Positions 1 to 9,403 of a DNA stretch of 64,000 bases are shown here, one piece after another (the stretch's first letter is position 1; every line of letters starts with the position of its first letter). A program made the position numbers and the translations under genes. The DNA comes from JANQQJ01 sp046290575 (GTDB lineage Bacteria; Pseudomonadota; Alphaproteobacteria; SMXS01): contig JBKAGX010000006.1 in assembly GCA_046290575.1 (NCBI GenBank), forward strand, positions 1-64,000, given 5' to 3'. Below the pieces are notes generated by a model. The model saw only the letters and a program-made list of their open reading frames with translations, had not been told where the DNA came from and searched no databases.

Positions 1-1
1 T

Positions 2-214
2 AGGCAAGACGCATATGCAGCCTGCTGGGAGTATGTTCACCACCTTAGTTTTAACGATGCTCTTGTTTCCGATGATCCGCTTATTCAATCTCTGGCCGTC
101 TTGGACAGGCGTCTGGGAAAGAGACGCTATAAAGAGGTCGAAGCAATGCACCTTCATCCGCTTGCCCGCAAGCTACTCCGAGCGCGGTTATCAGCGGAAA
201 TAGTGTCTGCGTAA
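2..214 (+). CDS. C-terminal fragment of an unrecognised protein, cut by window start
   Basis: This frame is open from the window edge and ends with TAA at 212-214, giving about 70 residues. The residues look like a soluble protein tail: SDDPLIQSLAVLDRRLGKRR is followed by a basic helix-forming end. The competing frame with an ATG at 15 gives a much less protein-like composition. The 5' end lies outside the window, so the length and start are unknown. I do not recognise the family. It converges on the MFS gene that ends at 267. Confidence 0.5.
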   Translation, partial: RQDAYAACWEYVHHLSFNDALVSDDPLIQSLAVLDRRLGKRRYKEVEAMHLHPLARKLLRARLSAEIVSA

Positions 215-266
215 TCCGAAATCAAAAAAAGCCGGGATGACAGAAATTGGTGGCGGTCGCCGCCGC

Positions 267-1535
267 CTAACCCTCCAACTCCTCACCATGCCGGTCCTTG
301 ACCGTGAGCGCGACGAGGAACGAGATCGCGGCCAGCCCGATAATGTACCAGACAAAGGCGTGGTCATTATGCGTCCGACTGATCAGCCAGACCGCGACCA
401 TCGGCGCGGTGCCGCCGAACAGTGCAAAGGTCAGGTTGTAGCTGAGGCCCACGGCGGTCACGCGGATCTCCCGCGGGAACATCTCGACCAGTGTCGAGGG
501 GATGGACGCGGCAAACGTGGAAATCAGGGCGGCAAAGCCCAACTGGCCGAGGAGGATCAGGGTCGCATCCGGGTGGTGCATCAGCCAGATCAGCGGATAG
601 GCAAACAGCACCATGCCCCCATAACCGATTACCAGCATCAGCCGCCGGCCAAACCGGTCCGACAGCCAGGCGGAAATCGGGATCAGCACCAGCATGGAGG
701 CGATGGCGATCGTATTGATATCCAGCGCGGTGGATTCCGGTTCCTTCACCGTGCCGACCAGCCAGGTCACCAGATAGACAAAGATCATGTAGTACCCGGC
801 GGCATAGCCGACAATCAGCCCGAAGCCGCGCAGAATGCCGCGCCAATGGTCGCGGAAGGCGACGATAACCGGGGATTTTTCCGGCAGGTCAGCCGGCGTG
901 TCATGCAGGCCGCGCCGCAGGAACAGGCCGACAATGGCGACCAGAATGCCGAAGCCGAAGGCGGCCCGCCAGCCCCACTCGTGCAGTGCCTCTGTGCTCA
1001 GCATGCTGGACAGTGCCGCGCCAATCGCCGATGCCAGCAGAATGCCGACATTGGCGCCGTTGAGTGGAAAGGCGGAGAACAGCGCGCGCCGTTTGGCAGG
1101 CGAGTGTTCGGCCAGATAGACGACGGAGCTGGTATATTCACCGCCCACGGCCAGGCCCTGCGCCATGCGCAGCATCACCATCAAAACAGCGGCTGCCACG
1201 CCCCAGCTTTCTGCAGTGGGCAGGATCGCGATCAGCCCGGTGGGCACCGCCATCATCATCACCGAATAGAACAGCGCCTTGGAGCGGCCGAACCGGTCAC
1301 CGACATAGCCGAACAGGGCGGCACCCACGGGCCGCATGAAGAAACCCGCGGCAAACGCGCCAAATGAGGCGATCAATGAGAAGACCGGATCGTCCGACGG
1401 GAAGAATTGCGCTGCGATAATTGGTGCGAAAAAGCCGTAAACGGCAAAGTCATACCACTCCAGCACATTGCCGATGGCGCTGGCACCCGCCAGCCGTTTC
1501 AGGGACGGTTTGGAGGCTTCTGCTGCAGTCGACAT
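267..1535 (-). CDS. MFS transporter, metabolite:H+ symporter (MHS) type
   Basis: A 422-residue inner-membrane carrier with the 12-helix pattern of the major facilitator superfamily. The N-terminal GNVLEWYDFAVYGFF stretch is the hallmark of the MHS group (citrate, alpha-ketoglutarate, proline/betaine and dicarboxylate symporters). The loop between helices 2 and 3 carries the GYVGDRFGR motif (G-x3-D-R-x-G-R), and a second copy, LSDRFGRR, follows helix 8. I chose the ATG at 1535, not the upstream ATG at 1553, because GAGGGGAAG lies about 6 nt before it and would fall inside the coding sequence otherwise. The substrate cannot be read from sequence; an organic acid is most likely. It stands alone between a convergent fragment and a divergent small gene. 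Confidence 0.88.
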   Translation of the reverse strand: MSTAAEASKPSLKRLAGASAIGNVLEWYDFAVYGFFAPIIAAQFFPSDDPVFSLIASFGAFAAGFFMRPVGAALFGYVGDRFGRSKALFYSVMMMAVPTGLIAILPTAESWGVAAAVLMVMLRMAQGLAVGGEYTSSVVYLAEHSPAKRRALFSAFPLNGANVGILLASAIGAALSSMLSTEALHEWGWRAAFGFGILVAIVGLFLRRGLHDTPADLPEKSPVIVAFRDHWRGILRGFGLIVGYAAGYYMIFVYLVTWLVGTVKEPESTALDINTIAIASMLVLIPISAWLSDRFGRRLMLVIGYGGMVLFAYPLIWLMHHPDATLILLGQLGFAALISTFAASIPSTLVEMFPREIRVTAVGLSYNLTFALFGGTAPMVAVWLISRTHNDHAFVWYIIGLAAISFLVALTVKDRHGEELEG

Positions 1536-1661
1536 CAACGCTTCCCCTCGCATGTCGGTTCAGACCGGAAACTCTCATAGCATGAAGACCCCTGCGTCAG
1601 GGATGGGAAATTCGCCGTCTGGCCTTATGCTTCAGCCAGATGATTTTTAAGGGAGGGGAGT

Positions 1662-2054
1662 ATGACGCCCTATGAACTTCAGGACCTGATTTCGACCTGG
1701 ATCGACAGTGCGATGTCGCGCATGCGCTTCTGGGTTTCGATCACCTTTGCTGTCGTTGCGGTCGGTTTTGTGGTCGGCGCGGAGCTATCGACGCCGCTCG
1801 TCGGGTTCATCATTCTGGTCTATACGGCGGTTACAGGGCTGGCCGTCTTGGCAACCCGGGTGGCCATGATCCGTGTCAGTCTGCTGCTCGCCGCCGAACG
1901 CTCACTGGCAGAGGACGACGACGCGGTTCGGGCCTGGGTGCCCGGCTACGTCATGCGCATGCGAAGGCTTCCCGCAGATGCGATGACGCCGCTTTTTGTC
2001 TTCGCCTATCTTGGCGCCGTACTCTACGTGCTGAGTGCGTCCGGTCTGATTTAG
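1662..2054 (+). CDS. Small membrane protein of unknown function
   Basis: A 130-residue protein with two adjacent hydrophobic segments at about residues 25-65 and a third near the C-terminus (about 108-128), so probably three membrane helices. Between them is a short acidic then basic loop (AEDDDAVRAW, then MRMRRLPAD). AAGGGAGGGGAGT directly precedes the ATG, a very strong ribosome binding site. The stop codon overlaps the stop of the convergent MscS gene by 4 nt. No family is recognised and no enzymatic motif is visible. Confidence 0.7.
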   Translation: MTPYELQDLISTWIDSAMSRMRFWVSITFAVVAVGFVVGAELSTPLVGFIILVYTAVTGLAVLATRVAMIRVSLLLAAERSLAEDDDAVRAWVPGYVMRMRRLPADAMTPLFVFAYLGAVLYVLSASGLI

Positions 2055-2992
2055 CGACGGTCCGTGTCCTGCTGGCCGGACGCGTCAGACTTATCCCGCT
2101 CCGCCCCTTCATCGCTCTTCTCACCCCCATCCGGCGCGCGCTGGATGTTAAGCGGTTCCTTGAAGGTGAGCGTGCGATAGGGGAAGGGGATTTCGATGCC
2201 CGCTTCGTCCAGCGCGCGTTTGACGGCGGCGACCACCTTGTCTTTCGATGCGCGCGTATCAACGGGAGTCGAGCCGGTCCACCAGGTGACCTCGAAATTG
2301 ATGCTGCTGTCGCCGAATGCCTGCGCGAAAATCTGTACCGGCTGGCTGGCATCGACGGTGTCCAGCCCTTCCACGGCGCTGCGGATTACCTCGCGCGCCT
2401 CGTCGACATCCTCGTCATAGGCGATGCCGCAGATGATCGTCTCGCGCCGCTGGTCCTTGTCGGTCACCACGTAAAGCGGGTTCTTGAACAGAAAGCCGTT
2501 GGGCACCAGCACCAGCTCGCCATTGGTCTTGCGGATATAGGTGTCGCGGATGCTGATGTATTCGACCTTGCCTTCGACGCCCTCGCACTCGATGAAATCG
2601 CCCAGCCGCATGGGCTCGCGCGCCAGAATCAGAATGCCGGCCAGGAAGTTCTCGAACGTGTCCTTGAACGCCAGGCCGATGGCGACGGAGCCGAGGCCCA
2701 GGCCGGCGACCAGATTGCCGGGAGTCAGGTCCGGGAACAGCACGGTTGCCGAGATCAGGATGCCCGCGAACCAGATGAAAATGGTGATCAGCTTCTGGAA
2801 CACGCTGACCAGCGAGGGCCGTAGCCTCGAGCGCGACATCACCTTGCCGTAAACCCGCGAGGCGATGTTGGCGATAATCCAGGTGATCAGCAGCAGGATC
2901 ACGGTCACGGTCAGCTGCGGCAGCATCGCGACCGCCGATTCGGCGATGCCGTTCAGCCGCTCGCGCAGAATGTCCATGAATGTGCCGTCCAC
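2051..2992 (-). CDS. MscS-family mechanosensitive ion channel
   Basis: A 313-residue small-conductance mechanosensitive channel of the inner membrane that would release ions and osmolytes on hypo-osmotic shock. Three N-terminal hydrophobic segments are followed by the pore-lining helix (GLGSVAIGLAFKDTFENFLA, with the glycine/alanine zip), then the beta domain (EGKVEYISIRDTYIR and VLVPNGFLF) and a charged C-terminal tail rich in D, E, K and R. The length is close to that of E. coli MscS (286). The GTG at 2992 is preceded by GGAGGCGAG at good spacing; the ATG at 2977 is an alternative with a poorer site. It is transcribed away from the LLM gene at 3099. Confidence 0.93.
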   Translation of the reverse strand: MDGTFMDILRERLNGIAESAVAMLPQLTVTVILLLITWIIANIASRVYGKVMSRSRLRPSLVSVFQKLITIFIWFAGILISATVLFPDLTPGNLVAGLGLGSVAIGLAFKDTFENFLAGILILAREPMRLGDFIECEGVEGKVEYISIRDTYIRKTNGELVLVPNGFLFKNPLYVVTDKDQRRETIICGIAYDEDVDEAREVIRSAVEGLDTVDASQPVQIFAQAFGDSSINFEVTWWTGSTPVDTRASKDKVVAAVKRALDEAGIEIPFPYRTLTFKEPLNIQRAPDGGEKSDEGAERDKSDASGQQDTDRR

Positions 2993-3098
2993 GTGACTCG
3001 CCTCCGTCTGTTGCCGGGTGAACGCCGCCAGCCGGAAACAGTTCCCCCTTGTTTCCGGTCAGTAACTGGGCTTTGCTGGCGTTCAGGGGAGAGATCAT

Positions 3099-4382
3099 AT
3101 GAAATTCGGGATATTTTACGAACATCAATTGCCCCGGCCCTGGGGCCCGGACTCCGAACGCAACCTGATCCAGGAAGCGCTCGATCAGGTCGAACTCGCC
3201 GACAGGCTGGGTATCGACTATGCGTGGGAGGTGGAGCACCACTTCCTGGAGGAATACTCGCATTCCTCCGCACCGGAAGTGTTTCTGGCCGCGTGTTCGC
3301 AGCGCACCAAGAATATCCGGCTGGGCCACGGCATTATGCTGATGCCGCCGGGCTATAACCATCCGGCGCGCTGCGCGGAACGCATCGCCATGCTCGACCT
3401 GGTGTCGAACGGCCGGGTCGAGTTCGGCACCGGCGAAAGCTCGTCGCTGGCCGAACTGGGCGGTTATGGCGTCGCTGTCGATGAGAAACGGGATCAGTGG
3501 CGCGAAACCACCGAACAGGTCTGCAACATGATGGCGATGGACCCCTATCCGGGGTTCGAGGGGCAGTATTTCTCCATGCCCTGCCGCAATGTGCTGCCCA
3601 AGCCGGTTCAGAAGCCGCACCCGCCGCTTTGGGTCGCCTGTTCCAACCGTGACACGATCAGGCTTGCCGCAAAGCTGGGCATCGGCGCGCTGACCTTCGC
3701 CTTCATCGAGCCCGAAGAGGCCAAGATGTGGGTCGATGAATATTACTCGATCATCGAAAGCGATGAGTGCGTGCCCATCGGCCATGCGGTCAATGCCAAC
3801 ATTGCGGCGGTCACCGGGTTCTCATGCCACCCGGATCAGGAAGAGGCGCACCGGCGCGGCGCTGACGGGTTCCGCTTCTTCACTTACGGGCTGGGGCACC
3901 ACTATATTTTCGGCGAACACACACCCGGCCGCACCGATATCTGGAAGCTGTTCGAACAGAACAAGGAGGCGATGCCGCCGATGGGCGCGTCCAATGGCAT
4001 TGGCACGCCGGCGCATGTGCGCAATCATCTGCTGGCCATGGAAGACGCCGGCGTCGACCAGATGGTCTTTATCCAGCAGGGTGGCAAAAACAAGCACGAG
4101 CATATCTGTGAGTCGCTTGAACTGTTCGCCGCTGAAGTGATGCCCGAGTTCAAGGAGCGCGAAGCCGCGCGTGAAGCGGCCAAGGCTGAACGCCTGGCGC
4201 CCGCCATCGAACGCGCCATGGCCCGCAAAGAGTGGATGAAGCCGCTGGCCGACGACGAAATACCCACCATGCTGGCGCTGGGCCGTCAGATTGCCGAAGC
4301 CCCCAAACAGGATGATGAGCCGGACGAGGCCAATCTCTGGGATTCGATGCAGGATGCTGAAAAGGCCCCCGCAGCGGAATAG
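3099..4382 (+). CDS. Luciferase-like (LLM class) flavin-dependent monooxygenase, long form
   Basis: A 427-residue bacterial-luciferase-like TIM-barrel oxidoreductase that would use FMNH2 or F420H2 on an unknown substrate. The N-terminal strand MKFGIFYEHQ, the DLVSNGRVEFGTG motif (family form: LSNGR-[FV]-x-[FL]-G-x-G) and the QKPHPPLWVA strand are typical. The C-terminal 60 to 70 residues form an unusual highly charged, alanine-rich helical extension (from about residue 360) beyond the normal barrel of about 350. GGGGAGAG stands before the ATG. It is an orphan on this strand, with MFS genes close by. The true substrate and the flavin form are unknown. Confidence 0.87.
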   Translation: MKFGIFYEHQLPRPWGPDSERNLIQEALDQVELADRLGIDYAWEVEHHFLEEYSHSSAPEVFLAACSQRTKNIRLGHGIMLMPPGYNHPARCAERIAMLDLVSNGRVEFGTGESSSLAELGGYGVAVDEKRDQWRETTEQVCNMMAMDPYPGFEGQYFSMPCRNVLPKPVQKPHPPLWVACSNRDTIRLAAKLGIGALTFAFIEPEEAKMWVDEYYSIIESDECVPIGHAVNANIAAVTGFSCHPDQEEAHRRGADGFRFFTYGLGHHYIFGEHTPGRTDIWKLFEQNKEAMPPMGASNGIGTPAHVRNHLLAMEDAGVDQMVFIQQGGKNKHEHICESLELFAAEVMPEFKEREAAREAAKAERLAPAIERAMARKEWMKPLADDEIPTMLALGRQIAEAPKQDDEPDEANLWDSMQDAEKAPAAE

Positions 4383-4411
4383 GGGGAGTCAAATATCCGG
4401 TCTCACGGAAA

Positions 4412-5731
4412 CTAGGTTTCGGGTGGCCCCAGCGGCTCGGTTGAATGCAGGTCTTTGGCTGGTGGGGCCTGGGTCGCCTCCATGCGCCACAGGCCGGAGA
4501 AAAAGAACAGACCCAGCCAGACAAAGACCAGCAGGCCGGCAGGGACCAGCGCGGCGTTCAATACGCCGAACCACTTGATGAAATAGCCCATCGCGAAGGA
4601 CCCGATCGGGCCACCCGCCAGCTGTGCGACGGTGAAGATCGCGAGCACCCGCGCCAGATGACTGGGGGCGGCGGACATCTGGACAATGGTGCGGCTCATG
4701 GCGTTGGAGACGCCGCCGGTCAGCCCCCAGAAAAACGTTGCGGCGTAGAGCGCCCAAAGCGGCGGATGAAAGTGGATCAGCACCATCGTTGCCCCACCGC
4801 CCAGCATGGCCAGCATCAATGCCCGGCCCTGTCGGCGGATCGGACGCTGCGCCGTCAGTGTTGCCGAAATTCCGATGCCGCCGAACAGACAGAGATAGAT
4901 CAGCGAGAAATCCGCCGATCCGCCGTCATAGAGGGTCGTCATCATGACGGGCAGCAGCACCATGACGGAGCCCATGAAGAGCAGACTGCCGAAGAACAGT
5001 TGCACCATCACCGGCCGAATGCGTTTTGATAACCAGACCTCGACAAACCCTTCGCCGATTTCGTGCAACTGGCTGCGCAGGCTGGTGGAGGGTGCCGACG
5101 GGTCGCGTTCTTTGTGCGGGGGCGCCGGCGCCATCCGGCTGATCAGGAAGATGCAGACGGCGAAGTTCAGGACAACGATGGTCGGCAAGGTTGCAATACC
5201 GATCTGATCGGCGGTGCCGACCAGGCTGATGCCGACCAGTTGCGCCACCATCTGGGTGCCGATGACGAACCCCACGGCGCGCTGCATACCGCCCGCGTGC
5301 TGCTTGTCGGCCACCCGGTTGAGCAGGCTGTCGCGGGTTGGACCGGCAAACGCTCCCAGGGACGCTGCGCAGACGCCATAGACGATCAGCAGCGGCAGGG
5401 TCAGCGTATCGGTGAACAGCATGAACGCCAGACCCAGCGGCGGAATCAATTGCACCATGTGCACCCGCATCATCCAGGCGCGCAGATCGCTCCTGTCTGC
5501 CTTGGCGCCGCCGAACGGCAGCAACAGAAGCAGCGGCAGCATGTTGAGCGCAGTGGTCAGGCCGACCAGTTCAGGCGGTGCGAGCAGGACGGTGGTGAGG
5601 ATAAAAGGCGTCATCACCATGCCGATCCCGGCGCTGATGAAGAACACGCCATTGGCGCCCAGATACCAGCGGAAATCGCTGGCGCGGGTCGGTGCTGGTG
5701 GTGCAGAGGTGACGGGTTCGACCTGTGACAT
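4412..5731 (-). CDS. MFS transporter (efflux-like)
   Basis: A 439-residue major facilitator superfamily protein with about 12 hydrophobic segments. The first segment starts at FRWYLGANGVFFISAGIGMV. A long hydrophilic central loop (about residues 205-225, PAPPHKERDPSAPSTSLRS) separates two six-helix halves. The pattern resembles the EntS/TMEM-like and drug-efflux branch more than sugar or acid symporters, but the substrate is not identifiable. It is divergent from the SDR gene at 5817, sharing an intergenic stretch of about 85 nt, so the two could share control. Confidence 0.82.
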   Translation of the reverse strand: MSQVEPVTSAPPAPTRASDFRWYLGANGVFFISAGIGMVMTPFILTTVLLAPPELVGLTTALNMLPLLLLLPFGGAKADRSDLRAWMMRVHMVQLIPPLGLAFMLFTDTLTLPLLIVYGVCAASLGAFAGPTRDSLLNRVADKQHAGGMQRAVGFVIGTQMVAQLVGISLVGTADQIGIATLPTIVVLNFAVCIFLISRMAPAPPHKERDPSAPSTSLRSQLHEIGEGFVEVWLSKRIRPVMVQLFFGSLLFMGSVMVLLPVMMTTLYDGGSADFSLIYLCLFGGIGISATLTAQRPIRRQGRALMLAMLGGGATMVLIHFHPPLWALYAATFFWGLTGGVSNAMSRTIVQMSAAPSHLARVLAIFTVAQLAGGPIGSFAMGYFIKWFGVLNAALVPAGLLVFVWLGLFFFSGLWRMEATQAPPAKDLHSTEPLGPPET

Positions 5732-5816
5732 TGTAAATTATCTTAAAGGGCACGTTGCATTGGGGCCAGCGATGGTATGGTCAGCGACGATTTTGTTTAG
5801 GGGGAAGGAAACGCAA

Positions 5817-6587
5817 ATGGACTTGGGGCTCGACGGCAAGGTCGTCTTTATCGCTGGCGCGTCGCGCGGCATCGGCTATGCGATGGCGGAAGCCTTTGTC
5901 GGTGAAGGCGCGAAAGTCTGCATCACGGGCCGGACCGAGAGCGTGCTGCAGGAGGCGGCGGAAAAGCTCGCTGGCGATGTGCTGGCGGTGGCCGGTGATA
6001 TGACCAGTTCCGCCGACGTCATCCGCGCGCTGGATAGGACAGAGGCCGAATTAGGCCCGGTCTATTGCGCGGTCGCCAATGTCGGGATCGGCCGGGCGCC
6101 GCTTGGATTTGACATTACCGATGATGACTGGGACGCTGACATTGCCCAGAACCTGACCGGGTCCATGTATGTGGCGCGCGAGGCGATCCGCCGGATGATG
6201 ACGCGACCGCCCAAAGAGAGGGCCGGCGCCAATATCATTATGATTTCATCGATCGCCGGGGTGGATTCAATCGGCACGCCGCTGACTTACAGCGCTACCA
6301 AGGCCGCGATCAATCATGCGGGCCGGTCGCTGGCCAAATTCGTCGGCCCGGACGGGATTCGGGTGAACGTCATTGCGCCGGGTAATATCCTGTTTCCAGG
6401 CGGCAGCTGGGAAAAGATAACCGCAGAGAAGCCGGAGGTCTGGGACCGCTGGATCAAACGTGAAGTGGCGCTGCAGCGCTTCGGCACAGTGGAAGAAATT
6501 GCCGATGCGGCGCTGTTCCTGGCGTCCGAACGCTCTGCCTTCACCACGGGGGAAGTGTTCGTCGTCGATGGTGGTCAGGTGCAGTAA
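5817..6587 (+). CDS. Short-chain dehydrogenase/reductase
   Basis: A 256-residue classical SDR, expected to oxidise or reduce an alcohol/ketone with NAD(P). The nucleotide-binding GASRGIG lies at residues 14-20, the ANVGIG (NNAG-equivalent) loop near 90, the catalytic Ser in SSIAG and the YSATK active site at about 155-159. I set the start at the ATG at 5817, preceded by GGGGGAAGGAA; the frame is open upstream to about 5412, which I regard as antisense read-through of the MFS gene. The neighbouring oxidoreductases suggest a catabolic role. Confidence 0.9.
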   Translation: MDLGLDGKVVFIAGASRGIGYAMAEAFVGEGAKVCITGRTESVLQEAAEKLAGDVLAVAGDMTSSADVIRALDRTEAELGPVYCAVANVGIGRAPLGFDITDDDWDADIAQNLTGSMYVAREAIRRMMTRPPKERAGANIIMISSIAGVDSIGTPLTYSATKAAINHAGRSLAKFVGPDGIRVNVIAPGNILFPGGSWEKITAEKPEVWDRWIKREVALQRFGTVEEIADAALFLASERSAFTTGEVFVVDGGQVQ

Positions 6588-6694
6588 GGTCTGGTGCGGT
6601 ATGGCTTGGTGACACAGGTCACAGATTACAGGGGCGTTGAGACTTATAAATTGTAAATTGCCCCTCCATTGAGACCGAACGGTAGGTAACGAGC

Positions 6695-7279
6695 ATGTCT
6701 GATGACGTTTATGCCTTAGCGCAAGCTGACCGCGATGCGGTGTTCAAGACGTTGACGTTGGCTTTTGCTGGCGATCCAGCAACCCGATTTCTCTATCCCG
6801 AGCCAGAGCGCTATTTGAAGTATCAGGCTGATTCTCTTGAGCTTTTCGGCGGCAAGGCCTTTGACGAGGGTACCGCCTATGCCATTGATGATATGGGCGG
6901 GGTCGCGCTGTGGCTGCCGCCGGGTGTTCAGGCCGATGGCGAGGTCCTTGCCGACTATATGAAGAAAACCACACACCCTGACCGGGTTGATGAGGCCTTT
7001 GGTGCGCTTGGCGTCATGGACGACTATCACCCGAAGGAGCCGCACTGGTACCTGGCGGTGCTGGGCGTCGACCCCAGCCGGCAAGGCGGCGGCCTGGGTG
7101 GCAAGTTGCTGACCCACATGCTCGCGCGTGTCGATGAGGAAAGGCTGCCGGCCTATCTGGAATCCTCCAACCCGCGCAACGTATCGCTCTATCTGCGCTT
7201 CGGGTTCGAGCCGCAAGGTACGATTGAGCTGGGTGGCAAACCCATCATGACGCCGATGCTGCGGCCCGCGCGCGTGTAG
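6695..7279 (+). CDS. GNAT-family N-acetyltransferase
   Basis: A 194-residue acetyl-CoA-dependent acyltransferase. Motif A, with the R/Q-x-x-G-x-G/A loop, is visible as LGVDPSRQGGGLGGKLL at about residues 123-139, followed by the motif B region ESSNPRNVSLYLRFGF. The N-terminal half (F-x-GDPATRFLYP) matches the fungal/bacterial type that is often annotated as trichothecene 3-O-acetyltransferase-like, but the substrate is unknown. It is preceded by a 107-nt AT-rich gap and converges on the serine hydrolase gene (9-nt gap). Confidence 0.87.
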   Translation: MSDDVYALAQADRDAVFKTLTLAFAGDPATRFLYPEPERYLKYQADSLELFGGKAFDEGTAYAIDDMGGVALWLPPGVQADGEVLADYMKKTTHPDRVDEAFGALGVMDDYHPKEPHWYLAVLGVDPSRQGGGLGGKLLTHMLARVDEERLPAYLESSNPRNVSLYLRFGFEPQGTIELGGKPIMTPMLRPARV

Positions 7280-7287
7280 GCTTTCCC

Positions 7288-8412
7288 CTAAAGGCTCTGA
7301 TAGAGCGCGCCGATCAGCCCCATACTGCGGGGGTCGCCTTGCAGGTTTACATCCATTTGGTTCATGACATAGCCGACGGCGAGCTTCTCTTTCCGGTCTG
7401 CAAAGCCCAGCGAGCCGCCCCAGCCACTGTGCCCGAAGGTCTCCGTATTGGGGCCGTAGATGCCGGTGTTGTTGCGGATGAAGCCGCAGCCCCAGCTCAT
7501 CTCGAATCCCAGATTGCGGTCCTCCCCAAGGCATTGTTCTGCGGTTGCTGCATCAAGCGCCTCGGTGCCGATGATATTGCCGCCCCCCAGCGACAAGGGG
7601 GCGTAGATGCGGGCGAGGGCCTTTGCGGTCCCGTGCCCATTGGCGGCAGGAATCTCCGCGCGCCGCCAACCCGGTTTGTTGGCGTCTTCCGGTTTCATGG
7701 GGGGATTGGCCAACGCAGCAATGACGTAGTCGGGTGGCGCCTTGCCCGCCAGAGGCAGGGTGTTTTTTGGCGCAATCAGTGGGGCGATGCGGGCGTCCAC
7801 GCTATCAGGTAGGCCGACATGAAAGTCGGCATTCAGGGGCGTAGAGATTTCCTCGGCAATGAACCGGCCGGGCGTGCGCCCGTCAATGCGCCGCACCAGC
7901 TCTCCGGCCAGGAAGCCATAGGTTACCGCGTGATAGCCGCTGCCGTCGCCCGGGGTCCAGAAGGGTTCCATGGCCGCCAGCTGCGCGCACATGAAATCCC
8001 AGTCTTCATACTTGTCGACCGTGATCGGTTCGCGCAGCCCGCACACGCCGCCCTGATGCGACAGCAATTGCGCGACGGTGATGTCCTGCTTGCCATTGGC
8101 GGCAAATTCCGGCCAATGGGTGGCGACCTTGTCGCTGTAGGCCAGCTTGCCGCGGTCGACCAGCATGGCGACCGCCAGCGCCATGGGGCCCTTGGTCGAG
8201 GAGAACAGATTGACGATCGTATCTTCCTGCCAGGGCCGTGTTTTGGCTTCGTCCGCATGGCCGCCCCACAGATCAACGACCGGCTCCCCGTCGCGGTAGA
8301 CCGTGAACCCGGCGCCGACTTCCAGCCCGTCTGCCAGGTTCTTGGCGAAAACATCTTTCACGGCCTCAAAGCCCGGCGCGACGCCGCCGCTGACCAGAAT
8401 GTTATCTGACAT
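7288..8412 (-). CDS. Serine hydrolase of the class C beta-lactamase / EstB family
   Basis: A 374-residue cytoplasmic-looking serine hydrolase (no signal peptide) related to class C beta-lactamases, EstB esterases and LACTB. The nucleophile motif S-x-x-K is SSTK at residues 71-74, the second motif Y-x-x is in GSGYHAVTYG near 154, and a GHSGWGG motif near the C-terminus takes the place of the KTG/HTG strand. The lack of a signal peptide and the EstB-like spacing argue for an esterase, not an antibiotic-resistance enzyme. It diverges from the LLM gene at 8520 across about 107 nt and may act in the same catabolic region. Confidence 0.9.
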   Translation of the reverse strand: MSDNILVSGGVAPGFEAVKDVFAKNLADGLEVGAGFTVYRDGEPVVDLWGGHADEAKTRPWQEDTIVNLFSSTKGPMALAVAMLVDRGKLAYSDKVATHWPEFAANGKQDITVAQLLSHQGGVCGLREPITVDKYEDWDFMCAQLAAMEPFWTPGDGSGYHAVTYGFLAGELVRRIDGRTPGRFIAEEISTPLNADFHVGLPDSVDARIAPLIAPKNTLPLAGKAPPDYVIAALANPPMKPEDANKPGWRRAEIPAANGHGTAKALARIYAPLSLGGGNIIGTEALDAATAEQCLGEDRNLGFEMSWGCGFIRNNTGIYGPNTETFGHSGWGGSLGFADRKEKLAVGYVMNQMDVNLQGDPRSMGLIGALYQSL

Positions 8413-8519
8413 GAAGTGCTCCTGATTTCCCTGTTTCGGCGGAGCCTAGCATGGCTCCGGTAAGGCGGCTATGCTGCGCGCCAACGCAGAATGCGACGAT
8501 TAATCAGGGGAGCACTCAC

Positions 8520-9392
8520 ATGAAAATTGGCGTTTTTTCGACCTTTCTGTCACCGGTTTCAACACCGGAGACAATGGTCAATTTCGCAACAAAAGCAGAG
8601 GCAGCAGGGATCGATTCCATCTGGGTGGGCGAGCATGTGGTGCTGTTCGACGAGATGGAATTCCCCTATCCGGGATCGCCGGACGGCAAGATTCCGGTGC
8701 CTGCGGGCGGCGGCGGATTGATGGACAGCGTGGCCAGTTTTGGCTTTATGGCGGCCCATACCAAAAGCATCCGCTTCGGCACGGGTATCTGCCTGATTGG
8801 ACAGCGCAACCCGATCTATACGGCCAAGGAATTCGCCACGCTGGATTATCTGACCGGCGGGCGGATGGACTTCGGTGTCGGCATTGGCTGGTGCAAGGAA
8901 GAGGTCATCGCCTGCGGTTACACCTGGGAAGACCGCGGCGCGCGGGCGAACGAGTTTCTTGAACTCACCCAGAAGCTCTGGACCGAGGAGGTCGTACACT
9001 ACAGCGGCGAGCACTTCGATGTTCAGGGGGCCAAACTCGACCCCAAGCCGGTGCAAAAGCCGCATGTGCCCATCATCGTCGGCGGGCACAGCAAGGCCGG
9101 GCTCGAGCGCGCCGCACGGTTCGGGGCCGGCTGGTACGGCTTCGCGCTGACGCCGGAGAATACCGCTGATACATTGGCGGTGCTCGACGCAGTACTGGCC
9201 GAAGCCGGCCGAGCCCGCGGCCCTGATTTCGAGATTGTTATCACGCCACCGGGGCGGGTGAGCGAGGACGACGTTAAAACTTATGCGGATCTGGGCGTTG
9301 ACCGGCTGGCCATCCAGATGCCCAACCATCGGCCTGACAAGCTGGACGGCATGCTGGAGCATGCCAATACCCTGATGAACGTTGCGGTATAG
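8520..9392 (+). CDS. LLM class oxidoreductase, probable F420-dependent (TIGR03619-like)
   Basis: A 290-residue luciferase-like TIM barrel. The N-terminal MKIGVFSTF strand, the GIDSIWVGEH segment, the LTGGRMDFGVGIGW loop and QKPHVPIIVGG are the features of the TIGR03619 group, whose characterised relatives bind F420; FMN is possible. The ATG at 8520 follows AGGGGAGCA; the frame stays open back to 8451 without a better site. An 11-nt gap to the downstream GST gene indicates co-transcription. Confidence 0.88.
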   Translation: MKIGVFSTFLSPVSTPETMVNFATKAEAAGIDSIWVGEHVVLFDEMEFPYPGSPDGKIPVPAGGGGLMDSVASFGFMAAHTKSIRFGTGICLIGQRNPIYTAKEFATLDYLTGGRMDFGVGIGWCKEEVIACGYTWEDRGARANEFLELTQKLWTEEVVHYSGEHFDVQGAKLDPKPVQKPHVPIIVGGHSKAGLERAARFGAGWYGFALTPENTADTLAVLDAVLAEAGRARGPDFEIVITPPGRVSEDDVKTYADLGVDRLAIQMPNHRPDKLDGMLEHANTLMNVAV

Positions 9393-9403
9393 GAGACCGA
9401 GTC

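Noticed and set aside
237..1367. Long plus-strand open frame (376 codons) opposite the MFS gene
   Set aside because: It is rich in Arg, Gly, His and Gln, as expected of antisense frames in GC-rich DNA, and the minus strand encodes a clear 12-helix carrier.
2415..3785. 456-codon minus-strand frame across MscS and LLM genes
   Set aside because: It overlaps two well supported genes and its translation has no protein-like pattern.
5730..6659. ATTGTAAATT at 5730-5739 and 6650-6659 as a shared operator
   Set aside because: A 10-nt AT-rich match in two promoter gaps is too easily due to chance, and the first copy overlaps the MFS start codon.
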